From NCBI RefSeq assembly GCF_009192765.1, contig NZ_VOHQ01000003.1, forward strand, positions 186,001-250,000: 64,000 nucleotides of DNA, given 5' to 3'. A model generated the notes under the pieces. The model searched no databases. It worked only from the letters and a program-made list of their open reading frames with translations, and had not been told where the DNA came from. This document shows, piece after piece, positions 46,401-55,007 of the stretch. The first letter of the stretch is position 1. Every line of letters begins with the position of its first letter. The translations under genes and the position numbers were made by a program. The DNA is from Agriterribacter humi. Its GTDB lineage: Bacteria; Bacteroidota; Bacteroidia; Chitinophagales; Chitinophagaceae.

Positions 46401-46688
46401 ATTTCAAACCGGTTCTTAGAAGATGGTTCGTATTTGCGCCTGAAAGCCATTACGCTTTCCTATCGTCTCAACAGTGATTTTCTCAGGCGAATGGCGATCA
46501 GCAATGCCTCGTTATATGTAACCGGTCAGAATGTTTTAACCTTCACCAAATACACCGGCTTCGATCCTGAAGTAAGTACTTATGGAAATGATGGTAACAG
46601 CAATGTAAAAAATATTGCGCAGGGAATTGATTATGGCGCGTATCCGCAGTCTAAGGCATTTATTATTGGACTGAATGTAACATTTTAG
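43416..46688 (+). CDS. SusC/RagA TonB-dependent receptor with STN domain
   Basis: An outer-membrane glycan importer of about 1090 residues from the ATG at 43416. Signal region up to QAKVYSQ; STN (secretin/TonB N-terminal) domain about 46-117 (NITLTLQKTAIAKVIHKIEKEG to NNLVVVL), which contacts FecR; CarboxypepD_reg-like domain (ITGRVNGANSEPLAGVTVQI); TonB-box-like DQIIVVGYGSQSKKNITGAV; plug with VVDGVPTTDISSINPTDIETM and AIYGARAANGVVLITTKKG; then the barrel, ending AFIIGLNVTF. With SusD it forms the pedal-bin complex for oligosaccharide uptake, and with FecR and the ECF factor a trans-envelope signalling route. Confidence 0.97.
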   Translation: MKKNRAPRSYATVPSLIKLLIVMKLSFLMIILSFSHLQAKVYSQGNITLTLQKTAIAKVIHKIEKEGQFRFLYNYDLTDLKKKIDIKVVNASLDETLATLFSNTDLTYKLLDNNLVVVLSATMQNQPVRITGRVNGANSEPLAGVTVQIKNTTTGTATDNNGSYSITAEENAVLIFSYIGYNDLEMEVKGRNVIDVQLTPSEKQLDQIIVVGYGSQSKKNITGAVSTVSAKDIADRPIINAAQAIQGKAAGVQVVQPSGKPGVGMTVRIRGANSISAGNDPLYVVDGVPTTDISSINPTDIETMSILKDASSAAIYGARAANGVVLITTKKGSGKKMKLGLNAYVGFSKPTHTLDVLNGKQYQALINEAYNDNIITDEVVAANNVNWPDEVFRTGVEQNYQLSLSGGTDKFRQYFSLGYMDQTGMIKPAYFKRFTGRANLTHKTTSWLTLSTNLSFSNAVSRDVTDNASSSRGGVVLSALTTPFTVPKYAPDGTIGINPNSGWENPLGTIDGSESHARDNRFLGNFSAEIRLMPGLTFKSLLGLDYTDGYNYNILDPFLTIYGRQQEGTAGRTKSKETVWLTEQTLTYTKRLGLHNFSALAGFTTQTSRYDPSSINTGKFGRDTAAKGIDYILSHSRNKPDTTGYATEWGLVSGIARITYDYDSRYLFTGNLRADASSKFPENNRTGIFPSFSAGWRISSESFFENVNNVQELKLRAGWGMNGNQEGIGNYDYMKRYYKNPVTGDLTLVNFANPSLTWEKTTSVNVGLDVTFLDSRIAVTADWYQKKTKDVLVRMPIPTTSGLDYISLNVGDMENKGFEFNISTQNIKGKSWNWNTDFNMGFNRNKVLNLGDDPNVQIPAGDIYQRGNASLVKAGYPLGSFYGYVATGIDPQTGNVMYEDRDKNEEINPGDRTFIGNAQPDFIYGMTNTVTFKNFDLSVFFQGSQGNQIFNGARIETEGMYDSRNQTTTVLNRWKNPGDITDVPKAIRNDVANTYISNRFLEDGSYLRLKAITLSYRLNSDFLRRMAISNASLYVTGQNVLTFTKYTGFDPEVSTYGNDGNSNVKNIAQGIDYGAYPQSKAFIIGLNVTF

Positions 46689-46710
46689 AATCGCAATCCT
46701 ATTCTTTAAT

Positions 46711-46733
46711 AATAATTGTTCGCAACAATTATT
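46711..46733 (+). other. Perfect hairpin between susC and susD
   Basis: AATAATTGTT (46711-46720) and AACAATTATT (46724-46733) form a perfect 10-bp, AT-rich stem with a 3-nt loop. It ends 13 bp before the susD start. No T run follows on the plus strand, so full termination is unlikely; it may set the relative amounts of susC and susD mRNA. Confidence 0.55.
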
Positions 46734-46746
46734 TAAAAAAATAAAG

Positions 46747-48231
46747 ATGAAAAAAAAATTATTAAACTTTAGCTGCATAATGGTGATAATGGCTCTGTTC
46801 GTTACCGGTTGCAGCAAAATACTTGACAAAAAACCTATTGGAGAAATTGATGCCTCTACGATAGATGATCCAAATTCCGGTGGAAGCATTACCGCTGCAG
46901 AGGCCGAACAGTTATTAAGCGGGGCATACAATGATATGTACTGGGACGGCGAAGAATACTGGGCTTTTGACCGTACGACCAATGGCGATGCAATGGCTGA
47001 TAACGCATATGCAGGTAGTGATAATCCTGCCAATCATGCCATTGATCTGTTTACAACCAATTCGTTAAATGGCAATGTAGAAAGGAACTGGAGCAGGTTA
47101 TATACTTCTATTGGCAAACTGAACGAAACCATTGATAAAGTATCAAAAGCTACCGATGCGGCTTTACCTCCGGAAAGACGAAACCAGATCCTGGGCGAAG
47201 CGAGGGCTTTAAGAGCTATTAATTATTTTGAGCTGGTTCGCTTGTGGGGAGATGTGCCTTTGATACTGCAACCTATCGTTACTACCAACACAAAAACCAT
47301 CTTTGAATCGGTTGCTATACCCCGAGCACCTGTGGCTGTTGTATATGACAGTATTATTGTTGACCTGGAGTATGCCCTTACCAACGTGCGCAACGTTAAC
47401 GAAGTACCATTGAAACAAATTATAAGCAAAGGTATAGTTAATACCATGCTCGCTAAAGTGTATGCTACCATTGAACCCCACGACTGGGATAAAGTAAATC
47501 AGTATTGTGATGCTGTAATAGCAGATGGGTATACCTTACTGCCTGATTATGATTTTTTATTTGACGGGCAGCATAAAAATTCTTCAGAGTCTATCTGGGA
47601 GATCACCTATGAAGGCTGGGGAAGCGGAACCTATGGTTTATGGATTAAAGACATGTATATCGGTGGCGGCTGGCCGAAATTCAATACGCCTTCACACGAC
47701 CTGGTAAGGGCTTTTGAAGCAGAAGGGGATGATGTGCGGTTCAACAGTTCAATACAGTGGGTTGATTATTCGGGGCAATGGGTTGATCCTTATTGGCCGA
47801 TGAATAACCTTCCATTGATCAATAAAGTACGTGGCGGAGATATAAGTAATTTTATTATTTACCGTTTTGCCGATATACTTTTGTTAAAGGCAGAGGCATT
47901 AACCGAACTTAACCAGTTGGATGATGTTTCCGGCGCACAGTTTTATTTGAATAAGATCCGGAACAGGGCAGGTTTAGCTAATACTACTGCCACCACGCAG
48001 GCAGATCTGCGGCTGGCTATTGAAAAAGAGCGCCAGTTAGAACTGGCATTTGAAGGTTACCGTTGGTTCGATCTGCAGCGTACCGGCCGAACACTTGCCG
48101 TAATGCAAAACGCTAAAAAAGCAAATAATGAACCGTTGAATTATCCTATACAACAGTTCCGGCTTTTGTACCCGGTTCCGCAAAATGAAATAGACCGTAA
48201 CCCGAGGCTTACGCAAAACCCGGGCTACTGA
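46747..48231 (+). CDS. SusD/RagB-family glycan-binding lipoprotein
   Basis: A 494-residue outer-membrane lipoprotein, the lid partner of the SusC above. Lipobox LFVTGC with Cys22. SusD marks are ARALRAINYFELVRLWGDVPLI, the TPR-like helices around LTNVRNVNEVPLKQIISKGIVNTMLAKVYATI, and the C-terminal FADILLLKAEALTELNQ, INKVRGG and EKERQLELAFEGYRWFDLQRTG, ending RLLYPVPQNEIDRNPRLTQNPGY. It binds the polysaccharide at the surface and passes oligosaccharides to SusC. Confidence 0.97.
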   Translation: MKKKLLNFSCIMVIMALFVTGCSKILDKKPIGEIDASTIDDPNSGGSITAAEAEQLLSGAYNDMYWDGEEYWAFDRTTNGDAMADNAYAGSDNPANHAIDLFTTNSLNGNVERNWSRLYTSIGKLNETIDKVSKATDAALPPERRNQILGEARALRAINYFELVRLWGDVPLILQPIVTTNTKTIFESVAIPRAPVAVVYDSIIVDLEYALTNVRNVNEVPLKQIISKGIVNTMLAKVYATIEPHDWDKVNQYCDAVIADGYTLLPDYDFLFDGQHKNSSESIWEITYEGWGSGTYGLWIKDMYIGGGWPKFNTPSHDLVRAFEAEGDDVRFNSSIQWVDYSGQWVDPYWPMNNLPLINKVRGGDISNFIIYRFADILLLKAEALTELNQLDDVSGAQFYLNKIRNRAGLANTTATTQADLRLAIEKERQLELAFEGYRWFDLQRTGRTLAVMQNAKKANNEPLNYPIQQFRLLYPVPQNEIDRNPRLTQNPGY

Positions 48232-48237
48232 CCTGCA

Positions 48238-48271
48238 AGGTCTGCGGCAAGGTCCCGTGCCTGGCAGACCT
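48238..48271. repeat. GC-rich inverted repeat after susD
   Basis: AGGTCTGC (48238-48245) pairs with GCAGACCT (48264-48271), and inner GGCA (48246-48249) with TGCC (48258-48261), leaving a 2-nt bulge. GACAGGTTTT follows directly. It could end or weaken transcription before the GH30 gene; its wording resembles the palindromic intergenic repeats known from Bacteroidota. Confidence 0.55.
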
Positions 48272-48333
48272 GACAGGTTTTAATGGTAAATATTTGCCCA
48301 ATTTAAACGACTATCTTTATTAAAAGATAAAAT

Positions 48334-49764
48334 ATGGCCAAACTGTTTCTGCATTGTATGCTGCTATTAATAATGGCTTCGGGCTGTAAAACAAATCCTG
48401 GTGAGCAAAACAGAAGCAATAAGGATACGATAAAAAACGAAGTAACCGTGTGGCTTACAGACCCGGATGCCGGTATACTTTTTAAAGAACAGCCAGCACC
48501 TTTGGTATTTGCAGATGCCATATCGGATACAAATGCTGTTATTGATGTGGATGATGCGCAAACCTTTCAAAATGTTGACGGCTTCGGGTATACCTTAACG
48601 GGAGGAAGCGCCATGCACCTCCATAATATGGATGCCGCAGGCCGGGCTGCCATACTAAAAGAATTATTTGCAACGGATGGCAACAATATAGGGGTTAGCT
48701 ACCTGCGCGTAAGCATTGGCGCCTCCGATCTGGATGCCAATGTGTTTTCGTACGATGATTTGCCTGCAGGCCAAACAGACGAGCAGATGGAAAAATTCAG
48801 TATAGCGCCCCACAGGGAACATCTCATTCCGGTATTAAAAGAAATATTGACAATTAATCCTGCTATTAAAATATTAGGTTCACCCTGGTCGCCACCAGCA
48901 TGGATGAAAACCAACAATAATTCAAAAGGCGGCAGTTTACAGGCCAAATATTACGATGCCTATGCCTGGTATTTTGTAAAATATGTTCTGGCCATGAAGG
49001 CGGAAGGTATAACCATTGATGCCATTACTGTTCAAAACGAACCGCTGCACCCCGGCAATAACCCCAGTTTACTGATGGAGGCAGAAGACCAGGCTGTTTT
49101 TATAAAACAAAGTCTTGGCCCGGCATTTAAAGCGGCCGGTATCAATACTAAAATTATAGTGTACGACCACAATGCAGACAGGCCCGATTACCCGGTTACT
49201 ATTTATAAGGACGCAGATGCAGCCCAATATGTGGATGGCGCCGCCTTTCATTTGTATGGAGGCAATATTGATACTTTAGCGCAGTTGCACAATGCCTACC
49301 CGGATAAGCATCTTTACTTTACGGAGCAGTGGATAGGAGCACCCGGTAATTTAAAAACTGATCTGAACTGGCACATTAAAAATATAATTATAGGGTCCAT
49401 GCGCAATTGGTGCAGGGTGGCGCTGGAGTGGAACCTTGCTGCCGATACCAAACTCGAACCTCACACGCCCGGCGGCTGTACCCAGTGTTTGGGGGCGCTT
49501 ACCATAGAGGGTAATACGGTAACGCGTAATCCTGCTTATTATATTATTGCACAGGCATCCAAATTTGTTCGTCCCGGGGCTGTTCGCATCGCTTCTAATA
49601 ATCTTAATGCATTGCCTAATGTGGCTTTTAAAAATACAGATGGGAAAATGGTACTGATTGTATTAAATGAAGCAGGTTCCACTCAAGAATTCGATATAAA
49701 ATATAAGGGCCGGCAGTTTACTGCGGTTCTGAATCCGGGTGCGGCAGGCACCTATATTTGGTAA
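48334..49764 (+). CDS. GH30 glycoside hydrolase, lipoprotein
   Basis: A 476-residue retaining hydrolase with lipobox MASGC (Cys18), so probably attached to the outer membrane. GH30 marks are QNVDGFGYTLTGGSAMHL, SYLRVSIGASDL, ILGSPWSPPAWMKTN, the acid/base Glu236 in TVQNEPLHPG and the nucleophile Glu331 in YFTEQWIG. A beta-sandwich with LNEAGSTQEFDIKYKG closes the protein. GH30 members act on beta-1,6-glucan, glucosylceramide, xylan or beta-fucosides. The context with SusC/SusD suggests beta-1,6-glucan or another fungal or plant beta-glucan, but the subfamily cannot be settled by eye. Confidence 0.93.
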   Translation: MAKLFLHCMLLLIMASGCKTNPGEQNRSNKDTIKNEVTVWLTDPDAGILFKEQPAPLVFADAISDTNAVIDVDDAQTFQNVDGFGYTLTGGSAMHLHNMDAAGRAAILKELFATDGNNIGVSYLRVSIGASDLDANVFSYDDLPAGQTDEQMEKFSIAPHREHLIPVLKEILTINPAIKILGSPWSPPAWMKTNNNSKGGSLQAKYYDAYAWYFVKYVLAMKAEGITIDAITVQNEPLHPGNNPSLLMEAEDQAVFIKQSLGPAFKAAGINTKIIVYDHNADRPDYPVTIYKDADAAQYVDGAAFHLYGGNIDTLAQLHNAYPDKHLYFTEQWIGAPGNLKTDLNWHIKNIIIGSMRNWCRVALEWNLAADTKLEPHTPGGCTQCLGALTIEGNTVTRNPAYYIIAQASKFVRPGAVRIASNNLNALPNVAFKNTDGKMVLIVLNEAGSTQEFDIKYKGRQFTAVLNPGAAGTYIW

Positions 49765-49805
49765 GTACGCCTGGGTTAACAAATCTTTTGTATATTATTT
49801 TACGA

Positions 49806-49945
49806 AAGTGAAACTTATATTATGTTTCTTATTATATTTAGTAAATTTTCATATTTACATTAAACCAAAACTGCCATGTGTACACAAGTTGAAGCTTCTT
49901 TTAACGTGTATCATTTTTTTCCCACCTCACTTTTTTTATTCAGGC
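49806..49945 (+). pseudogene. Relic of a susC leader and signal peptide
   Basis: This stretch resembles the promoter and start of the third susC gene (about 54930-55050). Shared strings, in the same order, are AGTGAAACT, TTTAGTAAATTT, CCAAAAYTGC and TTCTTTTAACGTGT. In one frame it reads KLKLLLTCIIFF, matching KLKFLLTCFFSLF of that SusC, but the start codon is lost and a frame end follows soon. It appears to be a decayed duplicate lying before the intact second susC gene. Confidence 0.5.
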
Positions 49946-50175
49946 CCTCGCAATAACTGGTAACGTTATTAATTTAGCTTGACATCTGAAGTTACGGCCA
50001 TCGCTCTAAAGTGTAAGAGATTCCCACAGGCCACTCACCAGGGAAACTGATCCTAAAGCATACTATATACGGCTTAATAGTTTTATATAAGGCTAAATAA
50101 GCAAACGACTAATAACTTCTTTTTTATTAGAATGTGTAATTCAGGTCTTTATTAACTAAAACTAAATTGATTCTT
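49946..50175. other. Leader region of the second susC gene
   Basis: About 230 bases without a gene. CTAATA/TATTAG arms form a small hairpin around the T-rich stretch near 50110-50130, and TTCCC/GGGAA arms another near 50020-50045. No TAnnTTTG box with good position was seen, so the promoter is not identified. Confidence 0.4.
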
Positions 50176-53100
50176 ATGACCAGATTTAAATTACTGCTGC
50201 TATTCATGTTAATAGCAAATGCTGTGTTAGCACAAAACCGCCAATTAAGCGGGGTTGTAACTGATGCTGGCAACCAGGGTATACCCTCCGCCACCGTAAA
50301 AGTTAAGGGTATTAACGCTCAAACGCTAACCGATATTGATGGGAGATTCACCCTATCAGTACCATCGGGAAGAGTTGTTTTAGAAATTTCTTCAATTGGT
50401 TTTGAAAAAACAGAAGTTACTGTGGAAGCAAACAACAACAATGTATCTGTTACAATGGCTGGTTCTTCTACAGCTATGAATGAAGTTGTTGTAACTGCAT
50501 TGGGTATCAGACGAGACAAAAAAGCGCTAACCTATGCTTCACAAACCGTCGGTGGTGATGAACTCAGAAAAGCGTCAAACATCAATTTTATGGATGCTTT
50601 GAGTGGAAAGGCGGCCGGGATAAACATTGCCACAAGTGCTTCGGGGGCAGGTGGTTCTACAAAGGCTGTATTAAGAGGCAACAGATCACTTGTTGGTCTC
50701 AGCGAACCATTGTATGTTATTGATGGTATTCCCATGGTAAACAATAAAGGAGGACAGCCCGGCTCATACGGCGGTAATGATCAGGGTGACGGACTTTCTT
50801 CGATAAACCCCGAAGACATCGAAAGCATGACGGTTCTCAGAGGCGCGAATGCATCCATATTGTATGGGAGTCAGGGCGCTAATGGCGTGGTTATCATCAC
50901 TACAAAAAAAGGAAAAGCAGGGCAAGTGAGTGTTAATTTCAGTTCCAGCACCGTTTTTGATCAGGTAACCAGCCTACCTGATTTTCAATATGTATATGGC
51001 GCAGACAACGGATCGGACTACAACTGGTCGTCTACTAAAGGCAATTACCAAAGTGGCTATATCGAAGACTTTTTCCGAACCGGAGTTAACGCAACAAATT
51101 CAATTTCGATAGCTGGTGGAAATGACAAAACAACGGCGTATTTCTCCTATGCAAATACATATGCTACAGGGGTTGTGCCAACGAATACATACAATAGAAA
51201 TAATATCACTTTCAATCAATCGACCCGGTTATTGAATGATAAATTAACGATCAGTTCAAATGTGATGTTGGCAAGCGAATTGTCGCGCAACAGGCCTGGT
51301 GCAGGATATTATAACAATCCGCTCACCGGTTTATACCTGTTTGCCCGTGAAAGAAATTTTGATCAGTATAAGGAGAATTACCAGATATTTGACAGCACCA
51401 GGAATTTGTACAGGATGAACTGGTATTCTACCGAGGAAAAACAAAACAATCCTTTTTGGGAGCTCAATAACAATTCTAAATTGGCCAAAACAAATCGTAT
51501 AATCGCAAGTGCCAAAGCAACGTATGAGCTTACAGAGCACCTCAGATTGGAAGCCAGAGGAAATATAGATTATGCCAACAGACTTTTTGATAACCGGTGG
51601 GCCGCTGCAGGAAATTCAGTAAGTGTTAGTCCAAACGGAACCTGGTCGTATTCAAAATATACAGACCAGTCGCTTTATACAGACGGAATTTTAAACTATA
51701 ATAACACCCTTGGTCCAATAAGTGTTTCGGCAATTTTAGGTGCCAGTTATCAGAGAAATACCTTTAACGATGGTATGAACGTTGGTAATGGAACAACTGC
51801 TTTACAGTATCCCAATTTCTTCTCATTTTCTAACTTCCCATTCAATGTGATGTTTAACAAAACAGGCAGCACCGTCATTAAGCAGGGGTTGTTCGGCAAC
51901 GCGACTCTGGGGTTTAAAGAGATGGTGTATCTAGATCTGGCTGGCCGTAATGACTGGGCTTCTACCCTGGCATTGACGGGCAATCAATCTTATTTTTATC
52001 CTTCTGTGGGTCTTTCCGTTATTGTCAGCGAAATGTTTGCCATGCCAACCGCAATCTCTTTCTTAAAACTTAGAGCTTCGCGCACTACTACTGCCAATGA
52101 AGTGCCTTTTAACGTGGTTTCTCCTAACAATACGATAGGCGGTGCCGGCACCCCTGATGGAATAGGAGGCATTAACAGAAATACGCAGGTGCCTTTTACC
52201 ACTTTGAAACCAGAAAAGATCAAAAGCGACGAGTATGGAGCTGAAATGAGATTTTTTAATGGTAGGCTGGGATTTGACTTTACATACTATAATAGTGTAA
52301 GCACTAACCAGTTCCTCAGTTTGGCTGCTCCATCCGGCTCTGGCTTTACAAGATATTATGTAAATGCCGGCAAGATTACCAATAAAGGTTTTGAATTAAC
52401 TGTGAATGCTGATGTAGTTAGCAATTCCAATCTCCAATGGAGAACATCAGTCAACTTGTCGCAAAACAAGAATGAGATTGTTGAACTGATAGCCTCAAAT
52501 CCTGACTACCAGGTAGGAGGTGATGATGAAGGGTTTGCTTCCATTATTAAAGCAGGTGGTTCTTTCAATGATGTGTGGATATTTAAATTTAACAGGAATG
52601 ATGCGGGAGAAATCATTCTTGACGATCAGGGTAAACCCACAAAAGCGGCCAACATGGTAAAAGTTGGTAATGTAAACCCCGATTTTCTTTTAGGATGGAA
52701 CAATTCCCTGAATTATAGAAACCTCTTCCTCAATGTACTTGTTAATGGTAAGTTTGGAGGAGTTGCATTTTCAAAAACAGAAGCATTCCTTGATGCCTAC
52801 GGCGCAAGCCAGAGAACTGCAGATGCCAGGGACGCGGGTACTATTCCGATTCTTGCAATACAGGGATCGTCTAAAGTAAGTTCTATTGATCCTAAAGTGT
52901 ATTATGATGCGGTTGGTGACAGAAACAGGATCATGGAACCTTATGTTTTCTCCAGAACAAACGTGAGGTTAGCTCAATTGGTTCTTGGTTATAATGTACC
53001 CATCAGAAACAGCAACGGCGTAGTTAAAGATGCTTCCGTTTCTTTGATTGGAAGAAATTTATTTTTCTTCTACAAAAAGGCCCCCTATGATCCCGAGCAA

Positions 53101-53193
53101 GCGATGAGCACTGGCAATTCCATGCAGTCGAACGACGTTTTCAGTGTTCCGCCAACAAGGTCATACGGAATCAACTTTAGACTTACTTTCTAA
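50176..53193 (+). CDS. SusC/RagA TonB-dependent receptor, second pair
   Basis: A receptor of 1005 residues from the ATG at 50176, with signal peptide MTRFKLLLLFMLIANAVLAQ. There is no STN domain, so no FecR coupling. CarboxypepD_reg domain (QLSGVVTDAGNQGIPSATVKV), TonB-box-like MNEVVVTALGIRRDKK, plug with YVIDGIPMVNN and ILYGSQGANGVVIITTKKG, barrel ending SYGINFRLTF. It pairs with the SusD-like gene 20 bp downstream. Its N-terminal third is close to the third SusC, which suggests tandem duplication. Substrate unknown; no hydrolase gene is attached. Confidence 0.96.
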   Translation: MTRFKLLLLFMLIANAVLAQNRQLSGVVTDAGNQGIPSATVKVKGINAQTLTDIDGRFTLSVPSGRVVLEISSIGFEKTEVTVEANNNNVSVTMAGSSTAMNEVVVTALGIRRDKKALTYASQTVGGDELRKASNINFMDALSGKAAGINIATSASGAGGSTKAVLRGNRSLVGLSEPLYVIDGIPMVNNKGGQPGSYGGNDQGDGLSSINPEDIESMTVLRGANASILYGSQGANGVVIITTKKGKAGQVSVNFSSSTVFDQVTSLPDFQYVYGADNGSDYNWSSTKGNYQSGYIEDFFRTGVNATNSISIAGGNDKTTAYFSYANTYATGVVPTNTYNRNNITFNQSTRLLNDKLTISSNVMLASELSRNRPGAGYYNNPLTGLYLFARERNFDQYKENYQIFDSTRNLYRMNWYSTEEKQNNPFWELNNNSKLAKTNRIIASAKATYELTEHLRLEARGNIDYANRLFDNRWAAAGNSVSVSPNGTWSYSKYTDQSLYTDGILNYNNTLGPISVSAILGASYQRNTFNDGMNVGNGTTALQYPNFFSFSNFPFNVMFNKTGSTVIKQGLFGNATLGFKEMVYLDLAGRNDWASTLALTGNQSYFYPSVGLSVIVSEMFAMPTAISFLKLRASRTTTANEVPFNVVSPNNTIGGAGTPDGIGGINRNTQVPFTTLKPEKIKSDEYGAEMRFFNGRLGFDFTYYNSVSTNQFLSLAAPSGSGFTRYYVNAGKITNKGFELTVNADVVSNSNLQWRTSVNLSQNKNEIVELIASNPDYQVGGDDEGFASIIKAGGSFNDVWIFKFNRNDAGEIILDDQGKPTKAANMVKVGNVNPDFLLGWNNSLNYRNLFLNVLVNGKFGGVAFSKTEAFLDAYGASQRTADARDAGTIPILAIQGSSKVSSIDPKVYYDAVGDRNRIMEPYVFSRTNVRLAQLVLGYNVPIRNSNGVVKDASVSLIGRNLFFFYKKAPYDPEQAMSTGNSMQSNDVFSVPPTRSYGINFRLTF

Positions 53194-53213
53194 TATTTTT
53201 TAAAATCATTAGT

Positions 53214-54785
53214 ATGAAAAAAATAATTAGCGCAATACTGATACTGAGCATCTTCGGATCCTGTACCAAGAATTTTGAACGCATCAATACAGATCCGAAT
53301 CAGATATCTGATGAGTTGCTCAAGCAGGACTTTAACCTGGTAGGCTCGCCGTTTTCAGGTTTGTTATTTAATCTTTTCGGGCACCAGATTGAAGAAGACC
53401 TTTGCCACGATTCCTGGATGGGGCATTTGCAAACTCCTACCCCTTTTGTGGGTAACGTAAACAACACCACCTATTATGTACGTTGGAATGTTTACTGGGA
53501 CCGCGTATACGGTAGTGTAATGTCTCCCGCAAAACAAGTCATCCAGTTGGCAGAAGATAACAACCTGCCACTTTTTGCAACGTGGGCAAAGTTGATAAGA
53601 ATTCTTTCGGTATCTAAACTAACAGCCTATCACGGTCCGGTTATCTATTCCAACTACGGGACCACCGAAAGTTCAATTCTCTACGACAAAGAATCAGATT
53701 TGTACAACCAGTTTTTTACTGAGTTAGATGCCATACAGGCGGAGTTTGCAGCAAACACGGGCTATAAAGGTTTTGCGAAATTCGATCCATCTTATAAAGG
53801 GGAGATTACCGCGTGGATGAAGCTTGTGAATTCCCTGAGGCTGCGATTAGCCATCCGTATTTCAAAAGTAGCTCCGGACGTGGCTAAAACGCAGGGAGAA
53901 AAGGCAATGAGCGATCCGGCGGGATTGATAGAAGCCAATGCTGACAACTTTAATGTTGCATTGTTGGGCCAAAAGATCCCTTTTGCAGTTATTTGCTTCG
54001 AGTGGGATGATACAAGAATGGGTGCAGTAATGGAGTCTTTCCTGGGTGGTTTAAAGGACAAGAGAGTAGAAAAATTTTTCTCTGTGGCCGATAACCCCAC
54101 TCATTACGCCGATCATCCAAGTTTTCCGTATAAAGGCATACGCAATGGCGCTTATGTAGCTGCTAAAATCGACAGAGTTCCATTCTCAAGGATATCTACG
54201 GATTTCCAAACGGTGCAGAAAAGGAGGGCCTTTACCGCGGCCGAAGTAAGTTTTCTCAAGGCTGAAGCGGCACTCAGGAATTGGGCGGGCGCCGGTGACG
54301 CAAAAGAAAACTACGAAAATGGCGTAAAACTATCCTTCGCAGATTGGGGTGCAAGCGGTGTTGACGCTTACCTGGCAGATAACACCAGTAAGCCGTGGAA
54401 TTATGTTGATCCATTGGATGCGAGGAATAATTTTACATCTCTCTCCACGGTAACCGTTGCCTGGAACGACGCGGATAACAACGAAGTGAAATTAGAAAAG
54501 ATCATTACTCAGAAATGGATCAACAATTACACCAATTCATTGGAAGCCTGGGTAGATTTCAGGAGGACCGGCTATCCTAAAATTCCGCATGTTGCTAAAA
54601 ACGACAGCAGCCCGGATTGGGGAGTTATTCCAGCAGATCAATGGATTAAGAGGATGCCTTTTGTTAATTCCGAAAGAACCGGTAACGCCGAGGGTGTTGC
54701 CGACGCCGTATCTAAAATGGGGCCCGGCGCGAAAGATGATATCGCTACCCGTTTGTGGTGGGATACCGGCGGACCGAACTTTTAA
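53214..54785 (+). CDS. SusD/RagB-family lipoprotein, second pair
   Basis: A 523-residue lipoprotein with lipobox IFGSC (Cys17), followed by TKNFERINTDPNQIS. It fits the SusD-like_2 type: EEDLCHDSWMGHLQTPTPF, VMSPAKQVIQLAEDNN, SLRLRLAIRISKVAPDVAKTQGEKAM, AEVSFLKAEAALRNWAG and EKIITQKWINNYTNSLEAWVDFRRTGYPKIP. It begins 20 bp after the SusC gene and is closed by a terminator 25 bp after its stop, so this pair is its own transcription unit. Confidence 0.95.
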   Translation: MKKIISAILILSIFGSCTKNFERINTDPNQISDELLKQDFNLVGSPFSGLLFNLFGHQIEEDLCHDSWMGHLQTPTPFVGNVNNTTYYVRWNVYWDRVYGSVMSPAKQVIQLAEDNNLPLFATWAKLIRILSVSKLTAYHGPVIYSNYGTTESSILYDKESDLYNQFFTELDAIQAEFAANTGYKGFAKFDPSYKGEITAWMKLVNSLRLRLAIRISKVAPDVAKTQGEKAMSDPAGLIEANADNFNVALLGQKIPFAVICFEWDDTRMGAVMESFLGGLKDKRVEKFFSVADNPTHYADHPSFPYKGIRNGAYVAAKIDRVPFSRISTDFQTVQKRRAFTAAEVSFLKAEAALRNWAGAGDAKENYENGVKLSFADWGASGVDAYLADNTSKPWNYVDPLDARNNFTSLSTVTVAWNDADNNEVKLEKIITQKWINNYTNSLEAWVDFRRTGYPKIPHVAKNDSSPDWGVIPADQWIKRMPFVNSERTGNAEGVADAVSKMGPGAKDDIATRLWWDTGGPNF

Positions 54786-54810
54786 TATTATTATTGTTCA
54801 ATAATAAAAT

Positions 54811-54845
54811 ACCCCTTTGCAATTATTTGCAGAGGGGTTTTTTAT
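54811..54845 (+). terminator. Intrinsic terminator after the second SusC/SusD pair
   Basis: ACCCCTTTGCA (54811-54821) pairs with TGCAGAGGGGT (54828-54838), 11 bp with one G-T pair; the next bases continue as TTTTTT. Confidence 0.88.
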
Positions 54846-55007
54846 TGTGTGATATTACTATAATAACCGCTTCCTTATGGAAGTTTTAGCCATTATTTGT
54901 AGGCAACCGTTTGCGTTATATTTTGGATAAGTGAAACTACGTATTTGGATTTTTAGTAAATTTAACAAAGATTTCATAATTCATCTTACTCCAAAATTGC
55001 ATAGCTT

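Noticed and set aside
49739-49963. 74-codon frame overlapping the end of the GH30 gene
   Set aside because: It starts inside the GH30 gene in another frame; only its end carries meaning, as the relic of a susC signal peptide.
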